Notes under the pieces: generated by a model
The model's database searches: none
The model's input: only the letters and a program-made list of their open reading frames with translations
What the model was told of the DNA's origin: nothing
Source of the DNA: PALSA-505 sp963702235
Lineage (GTDB): Bacteria > Actinomycetota > Actinomycetes > Streptosporangiales > Streptosporangiaceae
Direction of reading: 5' to 3'
DNA length: 64,000 nucleotides
Assembly: GCA_963702235.1 (NCBI GenBank)
Contig: CAVPBZ010000022.1
Coordinates: forward strand, 124,001-188,000
In this document: in pieces, positions 42,780-51,966 of the stretch
How the letters are laid out: each line of letters begins with the position of its first letter
Position numbering within the stretch: the stretch's first letter is position 1
Program-made: the position numbers and the translations under genes

Positions 42780-43523
42780 ATGACGACTCCCACCGGCATG
42801 ACGAACGCGGTCCGGCTCGACGACCTCATCGAGGTGATCAACAAGACGCACTCCGACGCACTCGAACGACTGTCCGACGCGGTCATCGCCGCCGACCATC
42901 TCGGCGACGTGGCTGACCACCTGATCGGCCACTTCGTCGATCAGGCCCGGCGCTCGGGCGCGTCCTGGACGGAGATCGGCAGGAGCATGGGGGTCAGCAA
43001 GCAGGCCGCGCAGCAGCGGTTCGTGCCGAAGAACCCCGGCGAACCGTCCGAGCTTGACCCCAGCCAGGGATTCAGCCGGTTCACCCCCCGTGCGCGGAAC
43101 GTCGTGATGGCGGCGCAGAACGAGGCCCGGGCGGCGGGCAACGACGAGATCCGGCCCGAGCACCTGGTGCTCGGGCTGCTGAGCGAGCCGGACGGCCTCG
43201 GGGCGAGGGCGATCGCCGAGCAGGGCATTGCGCAGGAGACGGTCCGGCAGGCCGTCACCGCGACGCTGCCGCCGCCGGCGTCCGGCCAGATGCCCGCGCT
43301 GATCCCGTTCGACGCCCGGGCGAAAAAGGCACTCGAACTCACCTTCCGGGAGGCCCTGCGGATGGGCCACAACTACGTCGGGACCGAGCACATGCTGCTC
43401 GCCCTGGTGGAACTCGAGGACGGCACGGGCGCGCTGGCCGGCCTCGGCGTGGACAAGGCCGCCGCCGAGGCCAGCGTCACCGCCACCCTGGCCGCCGCCG
43501 CTGCCGCCTTCAAACCGGAGTAA
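42780..43523 (+). CDS. HTH plus Clp N-terminal domain protein
   Basis: The 247-residue protein has an N-terminal helical part with a helix-turn-helix (GASWTEIGRSMGVSKQAAQQ, residues about 60-79). Two Clp-N repeats follow (about 98-160 and 175-240), with FTPRARNVVMAAQNEARAAG, IRPEHLVLGLL and NYVGTEHMLLALVELEDG. It lacks the ATPase domains of ClpC/ClpB, so it is not an unfoldase. It could bind degradation tags or adaptors and regulate transcription in response to proteolytic stress (inference). ATG 42780 lies directly behind two perfect palindromes and has no good Shine-Dalgarno, suggesting a near-leaderless message. Confidence 0.88.
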   Translation: MTTPTGMTNAVRLDDLIEVINKTHSDALERLSDAVIAADHLGDVADHLIGHFVDQARRSGASWTEIGRSMGVSKQAAQQRFVPKNPGEPSELDPSQGFSRFTPRARNVVMAAQNEARAAGNDEIRPEHLVLGLLSEPDGLGARAIAEQGIAQETVRQAVTATLPPPASGQMPALIPFDARAKKALELTFREALRMGHNYVGTEHMLLALVELEDGTGALAGLGVDKAAAEASVTATLAAAAAAFKPE

Positions 43524-43709
43524 CCGGGCGCCCGGTCGGCCAGCCGGCCCGCTCATGCGCGGCCGGCCCGGCGTCGATGTGCCATGGATGCTCACCGGTG
43601 GACCTCGGTGTGCCATCGACGCCGGGTGAGCGAACCCGTGGGACTGGCCGCGGCCGCGGCAGGGGTCCGGCGATATTCACGCGGGTGAAAGGCTGGGGCC
43701 GCTAGGGTC

Positions 43710-45959
43710 GTGCGGGTGTCAACGAGCATGCCCCGCGGGCCGTATCAAGGGCGGCTCGGCCGGCCCCAGGCGCCGGCACCCAGCCGCCGGCGACAGTCAT
43801 CCTGGCCGCCGCAGTCATCCCGGGGCCCGCAGCCATCCCGGCGGCCGCAGTCATCCCGGCCGCCGCAGTCATCCCGGCGCCCGCAGTCATCCCGGCGGCC
43901 GCCGCGGCGGGTCCGGCAGGCGCGTGCCGCTGCCGGACTCCTCGCCCTCCTGGTCATACTCGCGGTCATCCTCACCAGCTGCCTCGGCACCGGCGCGCGG
44001 ACCATCGGCGCCCAGCCGGAGCGGGATACGGTCGCGCACACCGGGCCGCCGGCGATCGAGTCCGGCGTGCTGCCCTGGAAGCTCCGGACTCCGCTCAGCC
44101 GCGAGGTGGCCCTCGCCGGACCGCGCGGCCGGCTGGTCCTGCTCGGCGGGCTGACATCAGGCGGCGCCTCGGTGAGCAGCGTCTTCGCGGTCAACCCTGG
44201 CACCGGCGGTACCCGCAGCCTCGGCGCGCTGGCGGGCCCCCTGCACGACGCGGCGGGAGCATCGCTCGGCGGCCATGATCTCGTCTTCGGCGGCGGCACG
44301 GCAGCGTCGGTCGGCACGGTCCAGCAGTTCACTCCGCCCCCGTCCGGCCGGGGCGCGGGCGGTGCCACCGCCAGCACGGTCGGCAGACTGCCCTCGGTCC
44401 GCTCCGACGCGACAGGGGTCACCATCGGCGGCACCGCCTACGTGGTGGGCGGCTACGACGGCACACGGCCCGACGCGCAGGTGCTGGCCACCGCCGACGG
44501 CCGCCGCTTCCGGCGCGTGGCCGCCCTGCCGGTACCGGTCCGCTATCCGGCCGTGACCGCGTCCGAGGGGAAGATCTTTGTCTTCGGCGGCCTGGCCGTC
44601 ACCGGCCCGCACGCCGGCCAGCCGGTGACCACGATCCAGGTCATCGACCCCGCCCGGCGCACCGCGAGCATCACCGGGCACCTGCCCGAGCCGCTGGCGG
44701 GCGCGGCTGCGGTGACCATCGGCGGCCAGCTGTACGTGGCCGGAGGCAACAGCACCACGCGCCAGCCCCGGGTCCCGGGGATGGGCTCGACCCAGTTCGG
44801 CTCGGTACCCGCGGGCCCGACGACGACCGTCTCGACCATCTGGGCCTTCGACCCCGCCACGAGCCGCCTGCTTCCCGCGGGTCACCTGCAGGTGCCCGTG
44901 TCGAACGCCGGGATCGCGGTCATCGGCTCCACGGCATGGATCGCCGGCGGCGAATCCAACGGCGTGCCCGTCACCACTGTCCAGATGCTCCGGCCGAACG
45001 CCGCGTTCGGGCAGGCCGGCGCGCCGGGGGCGGGCTCCCCGTACTTCGGGGCCAAGCTCCTCATCGCCGATCGCGGCAACAACCGGCTGCTGCTGCTGGA
45101 CGACACCATGCACCTGGTGTGGAAGTACCCCTCGGCCCACTCGCCGCCGAGCCGGTTCCGGTTCTACTTCCCCGACGACGCGTTCTTCATCAACCACGGC
45201 CGGGCGATCATCTCCAACCAGGAGCAGAACAACACGATCGTCGAGATCGGCTACCCCTCGGGGAAGATCACCTGGTCCTACGGGCACCCGCGGCGGGCCG
45301 GCACCGCCCGCGGCTACCTGCACGAGCCCGACGACGCCTACTTGCTCAAGAACGGCCAGATCACGGTGGCCGACGCTTACAACTGCCGGGTGCTGGTGAT
45401 CAACCACGACGGCACTGTCGCGCACCAGATAGGTACCAACGGCGCCTGCGTGCACCACCCGCCCGCGTCGATGGGCACGCCGAACGGCGACACGCCGCTC
45501 GCGGACGGGAACCTGCTCGTCTCGGAGATCAACGGGTCCTGGGTGACCGAGTACACGCCGGCCGGGAAGCTGGTCTGGACGGTCCAGCTGCCGATCTCCT
45601 ATCCCTCCGATCCCCAGCAGCTCGGCCCGGACAGGTACCTGATCGCCGACTACGCCGCGCCCGGGGAGATCCTGGAGTTCAACCGGCAGGGGCAGATCCT
45701 CTACCGGTACCACCCCGCGGCCGGGCCGGGCAGGCTGGACCACCCGTCGCTGACCGAGCTGCTGCCGAGCGGCGTGTTCATGACCAACGACGACTACAAC
45801 CACCGGATGGTGGCCACTGATCCGAAGACCGGGGCGCTGGTGTGGCAGTACGGCGTTACCGGCAGGCCGGGCCGGCGGGCCGGGATGCTGAACACGCCGG
45901 ACGGATTCGACGTGCTGCTGCCGAACGGATCGACGCCGACGCACCGGTTCACCGGATGA
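43710..45959 (+). CDS. Membrane-anchored double beta-propeller protein (Kelch-like plus NHL/arylsulfotransferase-like)
   Basis: The 749-residue protein has a cytosolic N-terminus (1-70) made of PQSSRR-type repeats encoded by about 15-base tandem units. One hydrophobic segment follows (about 72-92, ending LTSC, possibly a lipobox), then two exported propellers. The first (about 125-430) has Kelch-like blades with GGTAYVVGGYDG and GQLYVAGGNS. The second (about 445-745) has blades such as LIADRGNNRLLLLDDTMHLV, VWQYG and ITWSYGHPRRAGTARGYLHE, resembling arylsulfotransferase/NHL propellers. No catalytic His can be assigned. The start at GTG 43710 is uncertain; GTG 43716 and ATG 43728 are in frame. 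It is probably a surface sensor or binding protein. Confidence 0.8.
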   Translation: MRVSTSMPRGPYQGRLGRPQAPAPSRRRQSSWPPQSSRGPQPSRRPQSSRPPQSSRRPQSSRRPPRRVRQARAAAGLLALLVILAVILTSCLGTGARTIGAQPERDTVAHTGPPAIESGVLPWKLRTPLSREVALAGPRGRLVLLGGLTSGGASVSSVFAVNPGTGGTRSLGALAGPLHDAAGASLGGHDLVFGGGTAASVGTVQQFTPPPSGRGAGGATASTVGRLPSVRSDATGVTIGGTAYVVGGYDGTRPDAQVLATADGRRFRRVAALPVPVRYPAVTASEGKIFVFGGLAVTGPHAGQPVTTIQVIDPARRTASITGHLPEPLAGAAAVTIGGQLYVAGGNSTTRQPRVPGMGSTQFGSVPAGPTTTVSTIWAFDPATSRLLPAGHLQVPVSNAGIAVIGSTAWIAGGESNGVPVTTVQMLRPNAAFGQAGAPGAGSPYFGAKLLIADRGNNRLLLLDDTMHLVWKYPSAHSPPSRFRFYFPDDAFFINHGRAIISNQEQNNTIVEIGYPSGKITWSYGHPRRAGTARGYLHEPDDAYLLKNGQITVADAYNCRVLVINHDGTVAHQIGTNGACVHHPPASMGTPNGDTPLADGNLLVSEINGSWVTEYTPAGKLVWTVQLPISYPSDPQQLGPDRYLIADYAAPGEILEFNRQGQILYRYHPAAGPGRLDHPSLTELLPSGVFMTNDDYNHRMVATDPKTGALVWQYGVTGRPGRRAGMLNTPDGFDVLLPNGSTPTHRFTG
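43812..43902 (+). repeat. 15-base tandem repeats encoding PQSSRR-type units
   Basis: CCGCAGTCATCCCGG and close variants are repeated about six times in frame between 43812 and 43902, giving a basic Ser/Pro/Arg repeat at the cytosolic end of the propeller protein. Confidence 0.8.
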
Positions 45960-46019
45960 CGGCCCACGGGAGCTCGGCGAACCGGATCTATTGGATTAGC
46001 CGTAGAAATCGGTAGATTA

Positions 46020-46049
46020 TTGACATTCCCGGCTTACCTGGATTAGCGT
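46020..46049 (+). promoter_or_regulatory. Candidate promoter of the penicillin acylase gene
   Basis: TTGACA (46020-46025) is followed after 18 bases by TAGCGT (46044-46049), in a stretch notably AT-richer than its surroundings. This is a good match to actinomycete vegetative promoters, about 60 bases before the start. Confidence 0.5.
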
Positions 46050-46109
46050 CCGCGTGCGGCGGCGTGGCCGTGCGGCTCCGCGCCGGATGCTCCCACGGAG
46101 GTGGCTCGG

Positions 46110-48803
46110 GTGGGCGGAATCGGGTATCGCGGGACGTGCGGACGGTTTGCGATCATCGGGGTGAGCGTCGCGCTCGTGGCGATGGCCGCCGTTCCAGGTG
46201 CCGCCGCGTCGGCGGCGGGCGCGGCGCCGGCCAGGAGCGGCGCGCCGGCCAGGAGCGGCGCGCCCGCTGGGAGCGGCGCGCCGGCCGGCGGGACGTTAGT
46301 CGGGCACGGCGCGGACCGCGCGGTCATCCGCAGGGACTCCTACGGGGTGCCCAGCATCTACGCCACGTCCACGGCCGGCATGTGGTTCGGATCGGGCTGG
46401 GCCCAGGCCCAGGACCGGCTCGTCCAGCTCGAGCTGACCAGGCGCGCGGTGGAGGGCACCCTCTCGGCGATCTTCGGGCAGGCCGAGCTCAGCCAGGACG
46501 AGACCGTCCGCACGCTGTTTTACACCCCGGCCGAGCTGCGGGCCCAGTACCGCTCGATGCCAGCTCCCGAACGCGCTGCGCTGGTGGCCTTCTCCCGCGG
46601 AATCAACGCGTACGAGAACGCGGCCTACGCCAGCGCGGCGAGCGAGCAGGCGGACGTCCCTTATGAGTTCTTCGCGCTGGGCAAGCTGCTCGGCCTGAGC
46701 GGCCCGTACCGGCCGGCGCCGTGGCAGCCCGTCAACACCGTCGCGGTGGGCAACTACCTGGCCAGGCAGTTCGGCGGCGGCGGCGGCAGCGAGCTGCAGA
46801 ACTTCCAGTTCCTCAACTACCTGGGAACAGAGTTGCTGGCCGAGGGCGACCGGCAGCCTTTCGCGGACGCGGCCAGGATCCTCAACGACGCGCGCTGGTT
46901 CAACGACCCCGGCGCGCCGACCACGGTGCCCGAGCAGGACGCCACGCCGCGGGCCTCGCGTGCCGCGGCCAGCGCCGCGGTCCTCGCCGTCAGGCGCACG
47001 CTGGCCAACCTGTCCGGCGTCACCCGGCCGTCCCTCGCCAACGCGGCGGCGGCGCTGACCAGGGACCGGAACAACATCCTGCGGACCGGCATCTCGCTGC
47101 GGGTGCTGTCACACGGCGGATCGAACGCGATCGCGGTCGCGCCGTGGCGGTCCGCCGACCACCACGCGCTGCTGTGGGGAGCGCCGCAGGAGGGCTTCGG
47201 CACGCCCAGCGTCAACGGCGAGGAGTACCTGCACGGCCCGGGCTACAACGCCGGCGGGATGTACATCACCGGGGAGCCGTTCATCCTCATCGGGCGCAAC
47301 GGGCACATCGCCTGGACCACGACCAGCGAGGAAACCATCGACGAGGGGATCTACGTCGAGAACGCCAACTTCAAGGCGAGCCCGCCGACCTATGAGTTCG
47401 ACGGCAAGCAGATCCCGATGACGGCGATCAAAGAGACGATCCCGGTGGCCGGGCAGCCGCCGGTGAGCTACACCGTCTACCGCACCAAGGACGGCCCGGT
47501 CGTGTCCACCACCCCGTCCGCGGGCGTGGCGTTCTCGGTCAGGTTCGCGTCCTGGAACCGGGAAACCGGCACGCTGACCGGCTTCGCCGAGCTCGGCGGC
47601 GACCATAACCTCCAGCAGTTCCGGCATTCGATGAGCCTGATCGCCACGCTGCACAACTTCCTCTACGCCGACCAGGCGGGCAACATCGCCTACTTCGGCG
47701 ACGGCCTGGTGCCGATCGAGCCGTCGTTCACCAAGGTCGACCCGCGGTTGCCGGCGCTGGGCAACGGGACGCAGCAGTGGCAGGGCTTCGTGCCGTTCGC
47801 GCAGATGCCGCACAGTATCAACCCGCCCCAGGGCTACCTGGACAACTGGAACACCAAGCCGTCCGAGCAGGCCTTCTACCAGCAGAACGAGGGCGACGAG
47901 TACTGGGGAACGATCTTCCGGTCGTCGCTGATCAGCAAGCTGGCCGGGGCCAGCACCCACATCACCGTGAGCTACCTGCAGGGCATCGAGCACGCCATCG
48001 GCACGATCGACAACCAGGACAACACCCGCCCGGCCGCGCCGTACTTCATCCCGTTCCTGGCCAGCGCCTATCACCAGCTGCTGGCCGCGCACAGCCCGCT
48101 GACGAACCCGGCCGCGCACCCGGATCTGGCCGGGGCGATCAGCCAACTGCAGCAGTGGAACGGCGTCACCACGCTGGGCAGCCCGGCCATGTCCATCTTC
48201 ATGAACTTCCTGGAAGCGCTGGAGCGCAACGTCTTCGAGGGCGGGACCGTATCCGGCGAGCAGTACACCGGCAAGGTCAACTTCAGCGACTCCAGCCTCG
48301 GCCTGGGCAGCTACGGCGGGCTGCACGGAATGGGCACGTACAACCTGCTGTACCACGTCCTGGCCGGGAGCACGGACGTGCAGCCGTGCAACACGCTGTG
48401 CTACCCCGGCTACTTCGCCGGGCACCGCAGCCAGATCCTGGTCGAGAGCCTCAACGACGCGATCACGATCCTGTCCGGCACCGGCACGCAGCTCGGCCAG
48501 AACGTGCCGGGCTTCGGCACGTCCGACATCACCCGCTGGGGCTACCAGCCGGCCCAGGACCAGAACTGGGACAGCCTCGACCCGCTGGCCGCCGGGGTGA
48601 CGACCCACTGCGGCACCAGCGCCAGCCAGAACCGCAGCACGTTCATGATGGCGGTCAACGCCGGGCACGCCCTGACCGGTCAGGACGAGCTGCCGCCCGG
48701 TCAGAGCGGGTTCATCTCGGCGGCCGGGGTGCCCAGCCCGCATCTGTGCGACCAGGTGGGCCTGTTCAACGAGTTCAGGTACAAGAACATGCCGCCGGCC
48801 TGA
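46110..48803 (+). CDS. Secreted penicillin acylase family (Ntn-hydrolase) protein
   Basis: The 897-residue Ntn-hydrolase begins at GTG 46110, with GGAGGTG 6 bases upstream. It has a signal peptide and an Ala/Gly-rich linker with three SGAPA repeats to about residue 58. The alpha-subunit part has VIRRDSYGVPSIYATSTAGM and GWAQAQDRLVQLEL. Self-cleavage is predicted before Ser338 in SHGGSNAIAV, which would be the N-terminal nucleophile of the beta subunit. The beta-chain motifs IAWTTTSEETID and FAELGGDHNLQQFRHSMS fit. Family members hydrolyse penicillins, cephalosporins, acyl-homoserine lactones or lipopeptides; the acyl group here is not predictable. Confidence 0.9.
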   Translation: MGGIGYRGTCGRFAIIGVSVALVAMAAVPGAAASAAGAAPARSGAPARSGAPAGSGAPAGGTLVGHGADRAVIRRDSYGVPSIYATSTAGMWFGSGWAQAQDRLVQLELTRRAVEGTLSAIFGQAELSQDETVRTLFYTPAELRAQYRSMPAPERAALVAFSRGINAYENAAYASAASEQADVPYEFFALGKLLGLSGPYRPAPWQPVNTVAVGNYLARQFGGGGGSELQNFQFLNYLGTELLAEGDRQPFADAARILNDARWFNDPGAPTTVPEQDATPRASRAAASAAVLAVRRTLANLSGVTRPSLANAAAALTRDRNNILRTGISLRVLSHGGSNAIAVAPWRSADHHALLWGAPQEGFGTPSVNGEEYLHGPGYNAGGMYITGEPFILIGRNGHIAWTTTSEETIDEGIYVENANFKASPPTYEFDGKQIPMTAIKETIPVAGQPPVSYTVYRTKDGPVVSTTPSAGVAFSVRFASWNRETGTLTGFAELGGDHNLQQFRHSMSLIATLHNFLYADQAGNIAYFGDGLVPIEPSFTKVDPRLPALGNGTQQWQGFVPFAQMPHSINPPQGYLDNWNTKPSEQAFYQQNEGDEYWGTIFRSSLISKLAGASTHITVSYLQGIEHAIGTIDNQDNTRPAAPYFIPFLASAYHQLLAAHSPLTNPAAHPDLAGAISQLQQWNGVTTLGSPAMSIFMNFLEALERNVFEGGTVSGEQYTGKVNFSDSSLGLGSYGGLHGMGTYNLLYHVLAGSTDVQPCNTLCYPGYFAGHRSQILVESLNDAITILSGTGTQLGQNVPGFGTSDITRWGYQPAQDQNWDSLDPLAAGVTTHCGTSASQNRSTFMMAVNAGHALTGQDELPPGQSGFISAAGVPSPHLCDQVGLFNEFRYKNMPPA

Positions 48804-48883
48804 CCGGCGAACTCCCCGCGGGCCCCTGTCGGCGGCCTGCTGCCGTACCGGCCTGCCGCCGTGGCTGGGCCGCCGCGCCGGTA

Positions 48884-49633
48884 CTAGCGGCGCATGCGGC
48901 GCCACAGCGGCCTGGGCACAGCGTGCAGCACCAGGGCGAACGCGCGCAGCGACGGCGGCACCCAGACGGTGTTCTTGTCACCGGCCAGTGCCGCGGCGGT
49001 GGCGGCCGCCACGGCGGCCGGCGTGGTGGCCAGCGGCGCGGGCTTCATGCCCTCGGTCATCCGGCCGGTGACGAAGCCCGGCCGGACCAGCAGCACCCGG
49101 ACACCGCTGCCGTGCAGCGCGTCGGCCAGCCCGCGGGCGAAGGCATCCAGTCCGGCCTTCGCCGCGCCGTACACGAAATTGACCTTGCGCGGCCGGACCG
49201 CCGCCACCGATGACAGCACCACGATGGTCCCGCGGCGCTGCTCGCGCATCCGTCCCGCGGCAGCGAGCAGCGTGGTGACGTGGCCGGTGAAGTTGGTCTC
49301 GATGAGCAGGCCGGCCCGGAACGGATCGGAGTCCAGCTCGGCCTGATCCACCAGGATGCCCGCGGCCGAGATGACGATGTCTACCGGTCCGGCGGCGAAC
49401 GCGTCGGCCACCAGGGCCTCGTGGGTGGCCAGCGCCGTGGCGTCGTAACGCAGGGTCCGGACCGAGCAGCCCAGCATCTTCGCGGTGGCCGCCATCCGCT
49501 CCTCGTCCCGCCCGGCCAGCAGTACCTCGGCGTCAGGCGGCAGCCGCAGCGCGGCCAGGATCGCGGCGCCGATCTCGCTGCTGCCGCCCAGCAGCAGGAC
49601 CCGGCGCGGTGGCGCCGGCACCGGCGGGCTCAC
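48884..49633 (-). CDS. dprE2: SDR reductase, DprE2-like (decaprenylphosphoryl-2-keto-ribose reductase)
   Basis: The 249-residue short-chain dehydrogenase has the nucleotide motif LLGGSSEIG near residue 15 (TGxxxGxG variant typical of DprE2). It has NFTGHV near 113, Ser in VLSSVAAVRPRK, and the catalytic YGAAK near 154. DprE2 reduces the 2-keto intermediate in decaprenylphosphoryl-arabinose synthesis. It starts one base after the UbiA-type gene, whose product would make the precursor, which strongly supports this assignment. The DprE1 oxidase partner is not in the window. Confidence 0.8.
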   Translation of the reverse strand: MSPPVPAPPRRVLLLGGSSEIGAAILAALRLPPDAEVLLAGRDEERMAATAKMLGCSVRTLRYDATALATHEALVADAFAAGPVDIVISAAGILVDQAELDSDPFRAGLLIETNFTGHVTTLLAAAGRMREQRRGTIVVLSSVAAVRPRKVNFVYGAAKAGLDAFARGLADALHGSGVRVLLVRPGFVTGRMTEGMKPAPLATTPAAVAAATAAALAGDKNTVWVPPSLRAFALVLHAVPRPLWRRMRR

Positions 49634-50569
49634 CTACAGCCCCACCATGAACATGATGAGCCAGCCAAGCTCGGAGCAGACCATCGGGCCGTCCCTGGCG
49701 ATCAGGTCCTCGACCGGCCTGCCGCCGGCATGGTCGGCCAGCCAGTCAAACCGGATCAGCGCCGCGGCCAGCGGCAGTGCGCTCGCCAGGTGCCAGGCGC
49801 GCATCCAGGGGTCGCTTTCCCCGTAGGCCCACAGCAGGTAGGCCACGATCATGACCACGGCCACCAGCCGCTGGCTCAGCCGCAGCCCGCGCAGGCTGTA
49901 CCAGCGCATGACCGGCCGGTGCCTGACCGCCTGGTCGCCGAGCATGGCCAGCTCGGTGGACCGCTTGGCGATCGCCACCATGAGCGCGCCCAGGCTGCAC
50001 ACCAGCAGGAACCAGCCCGACGGCGGGACGTGGGTGGCGACCGCGCCGGCCAGGGCGCGGAATACGAACCCGGTCGCGACGAAGACCAGCTCGACCACGG
50101 GCAGGTGCTTGAGCACCAGCGCGTACAGCAGCGAGATGGCGATATAGAGCGCGATGAGCCCGGCCAGCCGTGGCTCGCCGATCCAGAAGCCGACCGCCAC
50201 GGCCACCGCGGCGCAGAGCCCGGCGAGCACCAGGGCGTGCGCCGCCGGGAGCCGTCCCGAGGCCACCGGGCGGAACTGCTTGGCCGGATGCTGCCGGTCC
50301 CGGCCGGCGTCGATCACGTCGTTGAGGTAGTACACCGCGGCCGACGCGGCGATGAAGGCGGCGCACGCCGCCAGCGCGTAGGCAAACCCCTCGTCCCGCC
50401 CCAGCGACGCGCCGGCCAGCGGCGCGGCGAACACCAGCAGGTTCTTCGGCCACTGCCGGGGCCGGGCGGTCTGCACGGCTGCGACCAGCCAGCGCAGCGT
50501 CGCCGAGAACCGGGCTGGCGCCCCCGGCTGCGCGGGCGGTGCGTCCAGCGCTCGCGTGGGGCCGCTCAC
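49634..50569 (-). CDS. Decaprenyl-phosphate phosphoribosyltransferase, UbiA superfamily
   Basis: The 311-residue polytopic protein has about nine helices. The first Asp-rich motif is intact: YYLNDVIDAGRDRQHPAKQF near residue 82, where N-D-x-x-D-x-x-x-D binds Mg-diphosphate. ARPRQWPKNLLVFAAPL near 36 is typical of the DPPR synthase branch. That branch attaches phosphoribose from PRPP to decaprenyl phosphate, the first step toward the arabinose donor DPA. Its start overlaps the glycosidase gene stop by 4 bases, and its stop abuts dprE2. Confidence 0.87.
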   Translation of the reverse strand: MSGPTRALDAPPAQPGAPARFSATLRWLVAAVQTARPRQWPKNLLVFAAPLAGASLGRDEGFAYALAACAAFIAASAAVYYLNDVIDAGRDRQHPAKQFRPVASGRLPAAHALVLAGLCAAVAVAVGFWIGEPRLAGLIALYIAISLLYALVLKHLPVVELVFVATGFVFRALAGAVATHVPPSGWFLLVCSLGALMVAIAKRSTELAMLGDQAVRHRPVMRWYSLRGLRLSQRLVAVVMIVAYLLWAYGESDPWMRAWHLASALPLAAALIRFDWLADHAGGRPVEDLIARDGPMVCSELGWLIMFMVGL

Positions 50570-51792
50570 CGCGCGTAGACGGCCGTGAAGTCACGGCTGG
50601 AGGGCGAGTAGTACCGGGTGGCCGGCTGCATCTGGGTGGGCAGCAGGTTCTTGGGGGTGGGGTTGTTCGGGTGGTGGCCCGCCGTATAGGACTCGAACGA
50701 CATCCAGTCCGGGTTGATGTCCAGCTGCATGCCCGTCACCACGCCGGCGGATTTCAGCAGCTGGGCGAGCTCCCGCACGTTCAGCGCCGGCCCGTAGACG
50801 AAGATCACGCGCCCGTCCTTGGTGATGCCCATCCCGGACCGCCACACGTAGTAGCCACCCCCCAGGGTAGCTCCCCACTGGGTGGTGACGTTGTTGTCGA
50901 CCGATCCGGGGATCTTGCCGTTGACGACGATCGGGTGCAGGTTCTGCCGGACGCCCACGACGTCGGGGGTCATGCGGACGGTCTGGTCCCAGGTGCCGAT
51001 CGCGATGTGCCCGTCCTTGTAGTAGACGACCGAGGCCTCGCCCTTAGCCAGGGTCCCGCTGGTCGCGCCGTTCAGGTAGAAGCCGCCGCCCGAGACATTG
51101 ATCTTGAATCCGCTGTTGAACGTCGCTTCCAGGCCGCGCCGGGTGCCCGGCGCGATCACCGGGGATGCCTTCCAGCGGCCCGGCCCCGGGTCCTCGCTTC
51201 CCGGTCGCAGCTGGAACTTCAGCAGCCGCTGGTTCATCGAGGCGATGCCGGAGACGTAGGAGGAGTAGACGCTACTGGCGCGCAGGTAGGTGCCGTAAAT
51301 CGCCGGCGTGCCGTTGACCGAGGACAGCACCCGCCAGACGCCCTCGCCGGCCAGCGGCTTGCCCGCCAGCGACTTCAGCGCGGCAGGCGGGCCGTACAAG
51401 GCGGCGAACTTGTCGGCCGCGGCGTCCTTCTGCCGCTTGGCCGCGGCGGCCTGCGCGCTCGGGGCGGTCAGCGCGAAGGACGGCTTGCCGCCCTTCTTGG
51501 GCGCCTGGTAGGTCAGCCACTCGCCGAGGGTCACCACCGGGCCGAGGTAATGACCGCGGGCCCACTCGGCCAGCCGCTCCGAGACGGAGCCGCCGCCGGG
51601 CATGGTCAGCGCATGACCCACGGACCAGCCCACGACGATGAGGAACATGCCCAGCAGCGCGGCAACGATCCGCGCCCATAGCCTGTCCCGAAGTCGGGGC
51701 CTTTTGCGGGGACCAGTTCCCCCAGCCACCGGGCCACCGCGCCCCCTGCGGGCGATCGCGGGCCCAGGGCCAGAGGTCGAGGGCCTGTGCAC
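50566..51792 (-). CDS. Phosphodiester glycosidase family (NAGPA-like) membrane-anchored protein
   Basis: The 408-residue protein has a basic cytosolic start, one membrane helix (RIVAALLGMFLIVVGWSVGH, residues about 39-58), a helical linker, and a phosphodiester glycosidase domain (about 165-400). That domain has TFNSGFKINVSGGGFYLNG near 225, GKIPGSVDNNVTTQWGATLG and GMQLDINPDWMSF, the likely active-site strands. The domain family includes the mammalian uncovering enzyme that removes GlcNAc from a phosphodiester. GTG 51792 has GGAGG 9 bases upstream. As the first gene before the UbiA/DprE2 pair, it may act outside on a lipid-phosphate sugar (inference). Confidence 0.85.
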   Translation of the reverse strand: MHRPSTSGPGPAIARRGRGGPVAGGTGPRKRPRLRDRLWARIVAALLGMFLIVVGWSVGHALTMPGGGSVSERLAEWARGHYLGPVVTLGEWLTYQAPKKGGKPSFALTAPSAQAAAAKRQKDAAADKFAALYGPPAALKSLAGKPLAGEGVWRVLSSVNGTPAIYGTYLRASSVYSSYVSGIASMNQRLLKFQLRPGSEDPGPGRWKASPVIAPGTRRGLEATFNSGFKINVSGGGFYLNGATSGTLAKGEASVVYYKDGHIAIGTWDQTVRMTPDVVGVRQNLHPIVVNGKIPGSVDNNVTTQWGATLGGGYYVWRSGMGITKDGRVIFVYGPALNVRELAQLLKSAGVVTGMQLDINPDWMSFESYTAGHHPNNPTPKNLLPTQMQPATRYYSPSSRDFTAVYAR

Positions 51793-51966
51793 TCAATTCC
51801 TCCATAGCCAGCCGGGCTCTGCAATGGACGACTCTACCCGGAGGGAAGAGGTCTATCCGGCGAGCATGAAACCAACGTTAAGCCAGCCTTGTACCTCGGG
51901 CACCGCCTGGGGTTCATTTGACCAGATCCCGGGCCGCCCATGGATCGGACCCGGTCTGAACGGGGT

